This document shows, piece after piece, positions 23,031 to 34,800 of a stretch of DNA of 64,000 nt (its first letter is position 1; each line of letters begins with the position of its first letter). The notes under the pieces are model-generated. The model worked only from the letters and a program-made list of their open reading frames with translations, searched no databases and had not been told where the DNA came from. Origin of the DNA: Rhododendron vialii (lineage: Eukaryota; Streptophyta; Magnoliopsida; Ericales; Ericaceae); assembly GCF_030253575.1 (NCBI RefSeq), contig NC_080567.1:33261501-33325500 (forward strand), written 5' to 3'. Position numbers and translations under genes: made by a program.

Positions 23031-24219
23031 GGGTACATGCTCTGCTCTTAAATTTTTCTATTATGTGGAATACTTGCTTTGGTTCCTGCTTAATCATGTT
23101 GTGTTTTCTTACTTCAGGACTGATGTTTTCTTACTTCACGACTGATGTTCATTGTCTTTACTTCATTTGGTTTGATTCAAGATGCACTTTTCCCAGACTC
23201 AGATCATCAATTTTGCTTAACCTTTCACTAGAGATGTGAATCAATAGTGAGCACTTTCTCTCATTAGGTCTGGTGAAGAGATGGAACTGCATAGTGGAAG
23301 CTCAGCATCTTGCATGGTTAGATTTTTTTTGTCCTTTTCCCCTTTCTTGAATTCATTGTTTTTTTGTACATGTTTTTTGTATTTTCATCTTACAAAATGC
23401 GAACATGAAGATTTGTACAATGATTCATTTTTGCACAAATTTCTTACAACAGGCATTCTTTGACTCTGAGCCTTTTTTTCCTTGTAATTCAGTTGCGCTA
23501 CGATTTCGAATATTCTTAAATGGTTACAACTGCAAATGGTCGTCCAGTTTTAACTGCTAAAAACTCTCTCCAACCTCGGGGAAAAAAAGAATCAATGCAG
23601 CCAAACTGGTGTCATGTACAATTTCCACTACGTATTTGTATATCTCTTGCAGTACGGAAGTATTTTCCCCCGAACATGCAGAATCCTTGCAGAAATTTTG
23701 AAGAAACTAATACATAGTGAAAAACGATAAAATTTCGTTATACAAATTGGATTTTGGAAAATGGAATGCAAATTCAGCTGAGTTAGTGAGAAATCAGTTT
23801 TGGAAAGGTCCACCTTATTGAATGAAAACTTTTCTTCATTAGCACCATGCCTAGAATACCATATCGATGAAGTTCAGGTAGCTTGGATTCAACATGCTCA
23901 TGGATCCAGGCTTTGGCCATGGCCATGGCCATGTGCAGTGGTAGATGTGGATTGGATATTAGCAGATCTAGCATAATTCAGTCAGAATTCACAAAGCTTG
24001 AGTTTGTGCAACCGATGGTGGAGATTCATAAATTGAGTTGCTATCACAGAAATGAATAAGACATGGAGTTATTAGGAAACGTTGGACTATCGTCGCGCAA
24101 TTCGTAACTCAAATGTGATTGATTAGTGCAGGGAGATTTTATCACTTCAGCGGGTGATCTTTTATCAAGGTGATCTTTTGTCAAAGAAATACAACAATGA
24201 TTAATGTTCTGTTGATCTA
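23031..24219. other. 3' region of the CorA-like gene and intergenic DNA
   Basis: Probably includes the 3' untranslated region of the upstream gene. No other exon or repeat family was recognised. Confidence 0.4.
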
Positions 24220-24222
24220 TTA

Positions 24223-25228
24223 GAGCATCCGCAGTAGAATAAGCAAATGTATCAATTTAGAGGTTGCTAAAGTTAGCAATGTCAAATCTCATATTGGTTA
24301 TTTTTTGTCCATAACAAAACCAATAGGCCCTTCAAACTTTTTCCCTTAATTTCACACATATTTTTTGAAAAAACAGTTTTTAAACAGTTTTTGAAGAAAA
24401 GGATACAGTTGTGTAAAAAAAACAAATTTTCAAAAACACACTCTGTTCACTTAAAAATTGTAAATACAGTTTTGAGAAATTTTAAAAGAACAGTATTTAC
24501 ACTAACAGTTTTGAAAATTTAAGAACTATAAATAGAGTTTTTAAAAAATAGATTTTGAGTAAAAAAAGAATTTTGAAATCTCAAAAACCATTTACCAAAA
24601 AAAGTTTTTAAAAAACAGTTTTGTGTAAAAGAGTTTTGAAAACAGTTTTGAAATTTCAAAAACAGTTTTTTTTAAAACACACTTTATTTACTTACAATTT
24701 TTGAAAAAAAGTCTTTTGTAAAAAAAAAAGTTTCTGAAAAAAAAGGGAAAAAAATCTGAAAATACAGTTTTTAAAAATTACTTTTTGAAAACATTGTTGA
24801 CAGAGAGAAAAAAGGGAAGAATGAAGGCCTTGTTCGTTTGCGAGTTTTGAGTATTTTAGTTTGGGTAGTGGGTGGAAAGAGAAATAAGGTAATGATTGAA
24901 GATAGAGGTAATGAGTAGAGAGAGAAATGAAAGTAATAATTGAAAAAATAGGGTAATGATTGGAGAAAGATATAGAATAATGATTAGAAAACAAAGTTAA
25001 GTATATAAACGAACAAAGCCAAGGTTTTTGTGTAATGATGGTATACTTAATTGAGAGAGAAGATTTGGTTATTTGCAAAAGGTTGCTAGCTTTGATTATT
25101 CAAAGACCAAAATTTGATGAGTTGCTAAAAGGTTGCTAAATTTGATTATTCCAATATAAGCACTTTTTTGAGCAAACATTGTTAACCTTAGCAACATTTT
25201 GATTTTGATTATTCCACTCTGGATGCTC
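24223..25228. mobile_element. Tourist-like element with a nested MITE
   Basis: Target duplication TTA at 24220-24222 and 25229-25231. Termini are GAGCATCCGCAGTAGAATAA and, inverted, GAGCATCCAGAGTGGAATAA. The interior at 24360-24790 is a monotonous AAAACAGTTTTTGAAA-type sequence, and a family A MITE sits at about 24836-25016. At about 1 kb it is long for a MITE, partly because of the nested insertion. Confidence 0.75.
24836..25016. mobile_element. MITE-like element, family A, copy 2
   Basis: Ends GGCCTTGTTCGTTTGC and, inverted, GGCTTTGTTCGTTT. The interior has repeated GGTAATGATTGAAGATAGAG words shared with 601-812 and 33260-33455. It is nested in the Tourist-like element. Confidence 0.6.
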
Positions 25229-25231
25229 TTA

Positions 25232-25961
25232 GTAAGTAGCAATTAACACTTATGGAAGTTTGCGTACCATTAAAAAAAAAGGGGTGATGAAAACTCGACT
25301 TAAAATCGATGCAATGAAAAATTACAACTTCCCTTATCTTGACGCAAGAAAAACTTTTAATTCCATGTACACTTCTTTACGCGAAAGAATTGTCTAAACA
25401 AATAAGGCATTGATTCACATAGTTGAACGATGGCATTGCGAAGAATTGAAATCAATATTGACACGACACAGATTTCTGGCTATATCGGGCCTAAACTATT
25501 TTTGTTTTAAACCAAACAGCGAAAATTTATTGAATTAAGACATTTGCCAAAGACGACATTTGTTGAGGAGTGTGAAGTGATGGGTTAAGCCACACGTGGA
25601 TCAATAAGAAGTGAATTCGAGATCGAGACAAGACCTCATAGGTGCACTCTATTAAGCACTCGTTTTCTAGGGTTTCATTATGTATTGGGAGGCAAATACG
25701 TCTGATTTAGCCAAACTCAAAACAAATCTAGTACTTGCATAAAACACCCAGAAAAGCAGAATATGCAACAGTAGGGAGAATCAACCTTAAAACGAGAGAC
25801 ATAAACACATCGAAATTGTACCTACACATTGATATTTAGAACTTCGTTCATAGTAACCAAAAAATGTCATTTGTAATAACCTCCCCAAGAAAAAGCAAAG
25901 CCTCACCATAAGAGCCATATGCTAGTATCCTACATCTCCGAATGATCTAAAGTTGTCTCGC
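25232..25961. other. Intergenic and 3' region of TIC20
   Basis: Lies between the convergent CorA-like and TIC20 genes. It probably includes the TIC20 3' untranslated region; nothing else was recognised. Confidence 0.4.
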
Positions 25962-28934
25962 TCAGTACAGGAATTTCGAATGATTTAAAGCTGTCTCGCT
26001 CAGTACTGGAATTTCAACATACGTCCCAATTATGGAGGAGCCCATACATACCAACACCGTCAAGACGTGGACAACTCCAGGAGCAATCCAAAAATGCTGA
26101 TAACCGGTTCTGCCCCCATAGAATGCAAACAGTAAGAAACTGCTCACCATCTCTGTAATCTGAAAGGCATTCTCCAGTATCATGGACATCACCGTATTGA
26201 ACCTCAAGAAATGGGGATGTTTCTTTCTCCTCACCACACCGAAATATGCAGCGATAAAATATAGCATAACAAAACTTTTCGCCAATTTGTCAAAAACCCG
26301 GTAAAATCCAGATGTCAAGAACTTGAATTGCTCCAAGCATGGGTAGAGACTACAAGCTGCTTCCCAATACTTCGATGTATCCCGGAGGGATATGAGATAT
26401 GGGATGCATGCCAGAATTCTCCACCACCACATAACCTTCTCTCCTTTTGAAGCAGGGTCAGGAATATGCCAAGGCATCTTCTCCATGGAAGTTCTTGGAG
26501 GGGCCAGAAAAGGTTGCTTCTTCTGCATACATATTGTGGGTATGGTACTACGTGAAAGGCTACCATCCTGACCACTTAAGAGCGGTGGTAATGCACCCGC
26601 AAGATGCAGAAGAGGAGTTTTTCCTGCGATATGAATTCATGATATTCTGCAAAAACTTTTCATGGAAAAGAGCTAACTCACTCACACACACGCACATGCT
26701 CACGCATATGTATATACCCATATCCATGTCTTTTCGCATTAAGCATTTCCATATCCGGGGGAAAAAATGCATATCCATAAACATGTTAACATTTCTTTCC
26801 GCTTTAGCTTCTGGTACAGAACCATCCTTGTTAGTTGTTACCATTGCTGTTAACCTATCATGGTTCTATTTTCCTTATGAAAAAAGGGTCAAGATGAGGC
26901 CCATCCCAACAATCCCAGCGTACCATACCGTACATATATTAGATATATGCAGTATTGCAACATAATTTGCCTTTAGATATATGCATTATGTAAGCTGAAA
27001 GCTTGTACCAAATTAATTTCAAGCCTAGCTTGACTAAGATGCATAATGCCGACCAGAACGGGAAAAAAACATCACTTATTGGGGACCAAAGCCGTACAGT
27101 CCTTGTTTTTACTTTGGAAGAGCGTATAGTCCTTTGTTTAATCATATAATTTGCGCTAAGCTTTTTACAGTAAAAAATTGAAATAAATATCAAACATCCA
27201 AACATTAAAAATCACTCCAACAAATAAATACTGAATCTTATTTAAAAAATGCAACTTAAATGAAACAAACGAGAGATCATCAACTTGACAACAGCATTGA
27301 CATACCAATGGAAGACTGCAATGTTAGCTCTTGACAAGGTCTCCATGAACTCCTAATGCTTCGATATGAAACACCGGAAGGCAGAGGAGGGATGCCACAA
27401 TATGGACCTGAGAAACAGGACTTTGAGTTGAATGCCTAGGGGTAAACACCCGGAGTGACCAAAGAGCATCCATTTAGAATCATGTTCTGGCAATCAAAAC
27501 AGAATATATGAATGTGTATATATACCAGATCAAGATACAGAGTATTTGTCAGCAGGAGTTAGAAAAAAATAACTGAAAGAAGCAAATCTCCAGCTCTGTA
27601 TCCAAGACTTGTGAGACCGACAGCCCAAAAAGTATTTATTGGAGAATAACTACCACCCTTTTGAAATCACTAATTAGTGTCCAATCCCTAAATGGAAAAG
27701 AAACTTGAGCTCGTACGACATGTTTGGATCTTGAATTTGTTCAGGGAATTGAATGTGAAAGCCAACTAAATTAACCTCGCATAGCTATTTTTTTCCCCTC
27801 CAATAATTTCGGAGAAAATGGAATTTTTAACTAATAACTATTCATTCTCATATCTCACCAAACGCAACAAATGGTTTAGCTTCGTTGAAATCATGTTATT
27901 CTCTTATCTCCTTAAAATCGTCTGAGTCCTACCAAGCAATTCAATAATTCATGGAAACAGTCACAAACACAATTTTTCTACAGCTTTGACACCAATTCTT
28001 TAAGTCTCTCACCAAGACATTGATGAAAGCAACATATTTCAAAGTATTTTACGCTAAATCGTAGACTTCTACGTACACAGAGCACTCTAATTCCATAATC
28101 ACCGAGTTTAAGTGAGTTTCTATCGTAACATCCAAACCCCCATCTATCTGTACTCTTAGGCTTTTATCGGAAAATAAATTAAACACAAACCCCCATTTCT
28201 CTCTATCCCTCTCTCTCCCTCCCTCTCTCTGTGATCACCTGAAGACCTCATTTTGCAATGACACCCTTCACCCTCCCCAAGCTAAAAATCATCCAACGTC
28301 GAAGGAGCCCTAAACAACGCCGGTCTCACCTCCAAAATCAAAGCCACCATTCCTTGCAATACCGATATCTCATTCTCCCCTGCTTCGACATATTCAAAAA
28401 AAAAATTCTCCCCTGCTTCCCAGTCCCCTACCCTCCGTTGGCAACTTACAGTTCAAGATCACCGCCTCTCTGTGATCACCTGAAGACCTCATTTGGCAAC
28501 GATACCCTCCACCCTCCCGCGCTAAAAATCATCCAACGAGCCCTAAACAATGCCGGCCTCACCTCCAAAATCAATGCCACCATTCCTTGCAATGCCGATA
28601 TCTGATTCTCCCCTGATACCCAACCATCTCCCCTTACGACTCAAGATCACTGCAATCGAAAATCATCCAAGTCCACCGCTCCAATGATTTCCCCTTCACC
28701 ATCAACATCTACCCCTTCCTCTCCCTCTACAGAAATACAAATTTTCCTTTTGATTTGCATTTTTCGACGACAAAGGGGAGAATTATGCACCGATTCGTGA
28801 TGGAGAGAATGGGTATATGAACATGTTTGATGCGACCTTTTTTTGTGTGTGGTAAGCAACAGTTTTATTCCAAACAAACCAACACAGGTAACATCAGGGC
28901 ATTCCCTGCAAATAGAATCTACCAAATGGATCAT
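25962..28934 (-). CDS. TIC20: TIC20 plastid inner-envelope import protein (I/IV clade)
   Basis: TIC20 is a multi-spanning subunit of the TIC translocon in the chloroplast inner envelope. The last exon (26623-25962) encodes the conserved core: the WWWR motif at the start of helix 1 (WWWRILACIPYLISL), then LEQFKFLT, a YFGVVRRKKHPHFLRFN loop and further hydrophobic helices, ending near TYVEIP. Exon 2 (27407-27306) encodes a Ser/Arg-rich plastid-targeting-type region (PPLPSGVSYRSIRSSWR) and joins exon 3 in phase as GKTPLLHLAG. My exon 1 (28934-28880) is the weakest part. It would give 272 residues, close to the usual 270-280. A leader exon ending at a good donor lies upstream (29227-29340). The core is clearly more diverged than typical TIC20-I, so TIC20-IV is likelier. 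Intron 1 holds a GH17 remnant. Confidence 0.82.
27408..28230. other. TIC20 intron 1, distal part
   Basis: Intronic on the minus strand in the TIC20 model. No repeat or exon was recognised beyond CT-rich tracts near 28200. Confidence 0.35.
28231..28841 (+). pseudogene. Broken, duplicated GH17 beta-1,3-glucanase fragment
   Basis: GH17 proteins hydrolyse beta-1,3-glucan such as callose in the cell wall. Here only an internal piece of the catalytic domain is left. The plus strand encodes ALNNAGLTSKINATIPCNAD, then in other frames NDFPFTINIYPFLSLYRN and a block ending NGYMNMFDATF, in the same order as plant glucan endo-1,3-beta-glucosidases (compare NIYPFLSLY and NVFDANFDT in the family). The first block occurs twice as a tandem duplication with a period of 241 bp (gtgatcacc at 28231 and 28472). 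There are in-frame stops and at least two frameshifts, and the start, catalytic glutamates and C-terminus are missing. It lies antisense in TIC20 intron 1. Confidence 0.8.
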
Positions 28935-29226
28935 CCCCGTGATCCACACAGAAAAGCAGGCACGACCCACTATCTATTTGCACTAACATTTAGCACTTTA
29001 GAAGGAATGTTCCATGCTTGACAAAAAGACCAACTCCTATAGCTATTTCTAAATTCTTCCATGTACAAATCAACTTATCAGAGTTGGGTTTATACTATAA
29101 TAATATTGCTAATAGGCTTGGAAACTCGATAATTAGGGAAGAAGAAGAAGATAAAAAAAAAAATCTCCGGCACTGGAGCATTAAATTCGAATAAAACGTT
29201 TTTCGTACCTTTAGGTTTCAAGTTAC

Positions 29227-29340
29227 CTCCAACTGGTCGACTAGCGATCGACGCATTGAGAAATGATTTCCCTCATCTTCGTCTTCGATGGGGAAATGGA
29301 GGTTGGGGAGGGATTAGGGATTAGGTGTAGTTGGTGCATG
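29227..29340 (-). other. Probable TIC20 5' leader exon
   Basis: Read on the minus strand, a C-rich leader-like block ends at a good donor CAGTTGGAG/GTAACTTG. It lies 0.3 kb upstream of the candidate start codon. Inferred from splice signal and position only. Confidence 0.4.
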
Positions 29341-29428
29341 TGAGGAATACTGACGAGGGGTTCAGATATGGTGGAGATAAACTGGAGTACTAGTTTGTGG
29401 GTTTTATGATTTTATCTAGTGTGGTCAA

Positions 29429-29759
29429 GGCCTAGTTTTGTATTATAAGCCAAATGATTTATTTTTTTGTCCTTTTTGAATTTTTTTTTGAGAATTATTA
29501 TTTCGTCATGACGAGAGGAATGTAAAAAGTAAAAAATTATAATTGAAATCTAATATTTTTTAGATAAAGACGAAAAATTGGCTTATTTGCTTGTTTTCGT
29601 CTTTCTTCAAAAAAAAATTGAATTTCGATTGTAATTTTTTACTTTTTAGATTTTTCTTGTCATGACAAATCAATAATTCTCAAAAAATTAACAAATGTGA
29701 AAAAAATTTAAATAAAAACAAAAAAATAAGTCATTTGACTTATAATGCCAAACTAGGCC
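29429..29759. mobile_element. Long-TIR foldback element, family C, copy 2
   Basis: A 331-bp element whose halves are inverted copies. The ends are GGCCTAGTTTTGTATTATAA and, inverted, GGCCTAGTTTGGCATTATAA, with shared inner block ACTTTTTAGA and GTCATGACAA. It is related to 5588-5933. Confidence 0.75.
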
Positions 29760-30325
29760 GTTTTATAGATGTTGTTGGCAAAGAGATACGGAGTACTTAG
29801 AAATTTTGTTGTTGGAAAATATATTTTCTAGAGGATTTAAGTTGGGACAGAGGATATAATCGTAAAGTTTTATTTGGAATTATTTTAGAAAAACACTTAT
29901 TGTGCTTTCATTTTTAACAAATCAACTACTATGGATTTAGAGTGTGTTTCCGCTATATTTGTTTTGCTTCAAGATAATAACAATAGACAATAGTAAGTTA
30001 TTTCCGCTAAATAATATTTTAGCCGATGTATGCAAAGAGAATAACCTGCATAGAATTCCATGAAACGTGAAACTCTAGTTCATTTTTAATTAGGGAAAAC
30101 CCTCTTTTTTTAAGAAAAGTGTATTGAAAATTGTCCTGTTGGGCCTCTCCCCAACCGAAAAGGGCTGAAAATGATAATATCGGGCTTGAAATAGTATTAA
30201 GCCGAAGGATTTATATTGAGAAAATGCTAGGGCGGTCCCAATTTCCAATTTCATAGCTCTTGGGATCCTCTTCAAGTAAGTCAATAGTTCACTGGGTCCC
30301 TCACAAAAAACATCCCGTGCGCCTA
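29760..30325. other. Intergenic, nothing recognised
   Basis: No supported features between the foldback element and the next transposon. Confidence 0.4.
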
Positions 30326-31215
30326 GATCATCTCCAATGCACCCTTTATTTCTCTTTTTGAGAGGACCATTTTTGGAAAAAATACAATTCTAATCCCTCC
30401 GTTTGAGAGGATCAAATTTTTTTTCAACGGAAAAAGCATATTCATTAATCAAACCATACGGCACCTACAGAATAATCCCGAATACAGATCAAGCAAGCCA
30501 TACGGCAAATACAGATTTCCAAAAAAAACAGAGATACAGAGACACAATACATGAAAAGAATAAGAGACGAAACAAATGTCTAGCGCCTATGCACGAGCCA
30601 TCGCTCACTTCTTCACACCGTCAACATGGATCGGCTAACGTGGAGCTAGTACCTAGACACCAACGTCTCGGGATGGCGGAGCTCCATATCAAAGATAATA
30701 TTAAACCTGTGGAAATCAGTCACCCGATCTGGGTAAACTAGACCGGAACAAAACCCTGCAGGAATATCCACCGGGATGAGAATTGGAACAGCATTTGGAC
30801 AGAAACTAGCCTAAATCCCAATGTATTTTATCAAATTTTGAAGGATGGGAAAAAAAATTAAAGGATTTCCACTTCAATTCATCATCTCCAAATCCTAATG
30901 TATTTTATCAAATTAATGTTGATACATTTATTTTTTTATTAAATTGATACCAATTAAAAGTTATTTACAATATCTACAAAATAAGGCCAATATTCAGTAT
31001 GCCTTTTTATAAATTTAGAAAAATGATAATTTGAAATGTTTTGGAGGGAAAGTGGTGAAGTTCAACATTTGGAGTGAATTTTTAAACAAATAGAGGTAGA
31101 AATATTGGGTTGGAGTTAGATTTTCTCAAAATTGCTTTTGTAATAAAATACATTATTTTAATGCTCTCAAATGAAGGAATGGTGGCAAAAATAAAGTATT
31201 GGATTAGAGATGCTC
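30326..31215. mobile_element. Degenerate Tourist-like element
   Basis: Termini GATCATCTCCAATGCACCC and, inverted, GAGCATCTCTAATCC, each followed by CTTTATTT. The target duplication is no longer exact. A LINE fragment lies inside. Confidence 0.5.
30417..30745 (-). mobile_element. LINE 3'-end fragment
   Basis: On the minus strand this segment ends TTAATGAATATGCTTTTTCC followed by GTTG and an A run, which looks like a plant L1-type 3' tail with poly(A). The 112-codon plus-strand frame over it is antisense to the fragment and shows no known protein. Confidence 0.4.
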
Positions 31216-31620
31216 TAAAAAGGTCTTAACTCATCTTATTTGCTCATTCCATTTTACCACCCCACTTACAAGAATTATCATAATATGTAAAATCTTGAAA
31301 AATAATTGCTTTTTGTTAATCGCCGCCTACTAAACAGACAATAATATACATATTATTTCAAATAAATTAATTTTTATTTATATTTTACATATATCAATAC
31401 ACTTTCCTGGCAGCAATAGACTTTTCTCGGATCTCGACATACTCTTCCAATATATTTTATTTCCCACCATAGCATTTTCCAATATATTTTTTATTTTTTA
31501 TTTTTGTAAATGGTGCCTTGGTTTGTTTTCTTTTTCTTTTTTGGTTTTTTAGAAATGGTGCTTTGTTTTTCTTTTATTTGAAATGGAAATGGGGTGCTTG
31601 GTTGACAAGCCAGACTAAAC
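31216..31620. other. Upstream region of mitochondrial HSP70
   Basis: AT-rich, nothing coding. Includes T-rich tracts at 31480-31580. Confidence 0.4.
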
Positions 31621-31624
31621 GTCT

Positions 31625-31634
31625 AGAACCTTCT
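31625..31634 (+). promoter_or_regulatory. Heat shock element-like motif
   Basis: AGAACCTTCT (nGAAnnTTCn) with a partial third module downstream, about 190 bp before the mtHSP70 start codon. Fits binding of heat shock factors. Confidence 0.45.
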
Positions 31635-31716
31635 TTCCACGTAGACTAAAAGCACACCACAAATATCCAAAATCTCTCTCTCTCTCTCTCTCGTGTTTGG
31701 CCATTTGCGCCTCCTT

Positions 31717-31725
31717 AAACCCTAA
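31717..31725 (+). promoter_or_regulatory. Telo-box
   Basis: AAACCCTAA, 92 bp before the mtHSP70 start codon. Telo-boxes near the start are typical of plant translation and growth-linked genes. Confidence 0.45.
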
Positions 31726-31816
31726 TAGGGCCATAAAAACCTAAACCCCGATAAAACCCTCTACCCATTTTTCCGTTCCATTCTCCGGTCAATTAACTTT
31801 GATTTTCCACTGTAAA

Positions 31817-34800
31817 ATGGCGGCCGCTGTGTTGCTCAGATCTCTCCGTCGCCGTGACCTCTCCGTCGCTTCTCTCTCTGCCTGCAAATCTGTACGTGCT
31901 CATTTACCACTGCACATCACAGTACCATACTGCCCTTCTATACGCATATATATATATATATATATATATATGTATCTCTAACCCTATAATTTGATATATA
32001 TATGTATCTCTAACCCTATAATTTGATATAACCCTTTTGATCTCGGTCATTTGTACGATCTGGGTTCTCGTGATGGACACGAATCGTTTGATTTTTGTTT
32101 CGTGGTAGAGTTGATTGCTGAATTATTGTGTAGATTAGATTTAGTCTTTACGGAATCAAACCACGGGTAGTCTGGGGTTTTTAATCCTTTGCGCAGTAAT
32201 TTTTTATCTCATGTTTCGATGCTTCATTATTGTGCTTTTAGTTTAGTTCGTTTCCTTTTTGTAGCGGGGTTTGTCAGGCTTGCAGTGGTTTTGGTAGAGA
32301 GTCCTGTTTCTGACTATTTTTATCTTTTTGTTTATCTGAAATTTCAATGCGTTTATTTGTGTTTAACTCTAAGCCCTGTGGATTCACCGGGTCAGAGGTG
32401 GGTTTGCCTTTAAAATTGTTTGGGAATTCATTTTTGGCTCTTGAATGCTACATTTGGTAGAGCCAGTTCTAAACCATAAGCTGATTGTCGTCTTTGAAAG
32501 GGCTTGTATTTTTAACATTTATTGCATGATTGCGCGCGTGTGATTTTTCGACTCTCTCTCTCTCTCTCACGCGCTTAATTTGTGTTTTTCTTCTCTATTG
32601 CTCTTCTGCAATTAGAGGGGGATTCTTTAGTTTGGATTTGTGAAATGTTGCTGACATAGAATGTAGGTGTTGTACTAGGCAATATTGCTGCATGTTATAT
32701 GGATTGTTCCTTTCAAAGCTCTTGTGTTTAACTATTTTGTGGAATGGACTCAAGTTGTGTTCTTGCAATGAGGTACAAATTTTTAGGGTGTTAAGTCGTG
32801 TGATGTTAAGGCTTTTACGATTTGATTCTCCTGCATAGAAAGCAATATGCAAGATCACTTGGGTTGTTTCTTTGGATATTCATATGTATTAGATCGGGGT
32901 GGTGTGTGTGTGGGTGGGTGGGTGGGTGGGTATGTATTAGGGTTCTATACTGCATCTTCTTAATGCCCATACCTTGCATTATTGGTAAACAATTTAGATG
33001 AAGATTGTTGTGAGCATGCTCATTTTGATCAATTTGAGGGTAGTGTGATGCATATTGAATGTTTTGCTATTCTGTAACATTGTGCAGTTAACTGGAAATG
33101 CCAAGTCATCATGGGCTACCTCGCATTTAGGTAACAAATGGGCTAGTTTGGTCAGGCCATTCAGGTATGTCAGCTTAAACTGTATATGGTTGCGTGTTAT
33201 ATCATTTTTGTCTTCTTGATGCTACCATTTTAAAAAAATTTCTCGTTTGCCATTTTAGTTTTGTTTTTGTTTTGTTTTTCAATCATTACCCTACTTCTTT
33301 CTCCAATCATTACCCTATTTTTCCAATTATTACTTTCACATCTCTCTCTATCTCTCTCCAATCATTACCCCTATCTTCAATCATTACTCTATTTATCTCT
33401 CCACCCACTACCAAAACTAAACTAAACTAAACTCTCAACCAAACACAACCGTTGTCTTCTTGACTTATTTTCCTTCTGAAACAGTACGTATCCGGCTGGG
33501 AACGATGTCATAGGAATTGACTTGGGTACCACAAACTCATGTGTTTCAGTTATGGAGGGCAAGGTGAGTTTAATTTTAGTTTCAGATATTCAGCACCACT
33601 TTTTGGTAAAATTTGATGGCATTGTAAGAACCTGATTAACTTTTTCCATTTCCTGTAGAGTCCTAAAGTGATTGAAAATTCTGAGGGATCTCGGACCACA
33701 CCATCAGTGGTTGCCAATAACCCAAAGGGAGAGCTTCTTGTGGGAACTCCAGCTAAACGTCAAGCTGTGACCAACCCATTTAACACAGTGTTTGGGACCA
33801 AGCGTCTCATTGGGAGACGTTTTGATGATCCCCAGACACAGAAAGAAATGAAAATGGTTCCATATAAGATAGTCCGGGCTCCCAATGGAGATGCTTGGGT
33901 TGAAGTCAGTGGGAAGCAATATTCTCCGAGCCAAATTGGTGCATTCATCTTGACTAAGATGAAAGAAACTGCTGAGGCGTACCTTGGAAGGAGTGTTACA
34001 AAGGCTGTGGTCACTGTACCTGCTTATTTCAACGATGCTCAAAGACAAGCTACGAAGGACGCTGGGCGAATTGCAGGCCTTGATGTGCAAAGAATCATCA
34101 ATGAGCCTACCGCTGCTGCACTTTCCTACGGTTTGAACAATAAGGAAGGTCTTGTAGCAGTTTTTGACCTTGGTGGTGGGACTTTTGATGTTTCCATTCT
34201 AGAGATTTCCAATGGTGTTTTTGAGGTATGCATGTCAAGTTTGCTTTTAAAACTTTGTTTGTAACTAGGGGAAAGAAAGAGAAGAGAAATGTTTGGGAAA
34301 GCTAATTATTTTATGTTGTGTGGTTTTTAAGAGGAAATGAAAGTAAAGTAAAATGGATAGTGGGAGCTTTCTTTGAAGCTGTTTGGCATTTTCCCCTTGT
34401 TTTCCTTCCCATTTCTTCCTTCGCCCTTTCCACTGGCAACCAAACAGGAGAAGAGCAAAATTTGTTATTTCCTCTCCTTTCCATTTCTTTTTATAACTTC
34501 CAAACACAGAGCGGTACTTGAGTTTTTATTCAGGTGTATACACGATAACTCTCTTACATACAGGTGAAAGCAACGAATGGTGACACATTCTTGGGGGGAG
34601 AGGACTTTGACAATACTCTGCTGGAGTTCTTGGTGGGTGAATTCAAAAGAACTGAGGGAATCGATCTATCAAAGGATAAGCTGGCTCTCCAGAGACTTAG
34701 AGAATCTGCGGAGAAGGCTAAGATTGAACTATCGTCAACATCCCAGACTGAGATCAACCTTCCATTCATCACAGCCGATGCCTCTGGTGCAAAACACTTG

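Noticed and set aside
28258..28605. 115-codon plus-strand frame as an intact gene
   Set aside because: It is the duplicated GH17 remnant read through in mixed frames, with no catalytic residues and a stop inside the conserved domain.
30403..30741. 112-codon plus-strand frame as a gene
   Set aside because: It is antisense to a LINE-like 3' tail and has no recognisable protein features.
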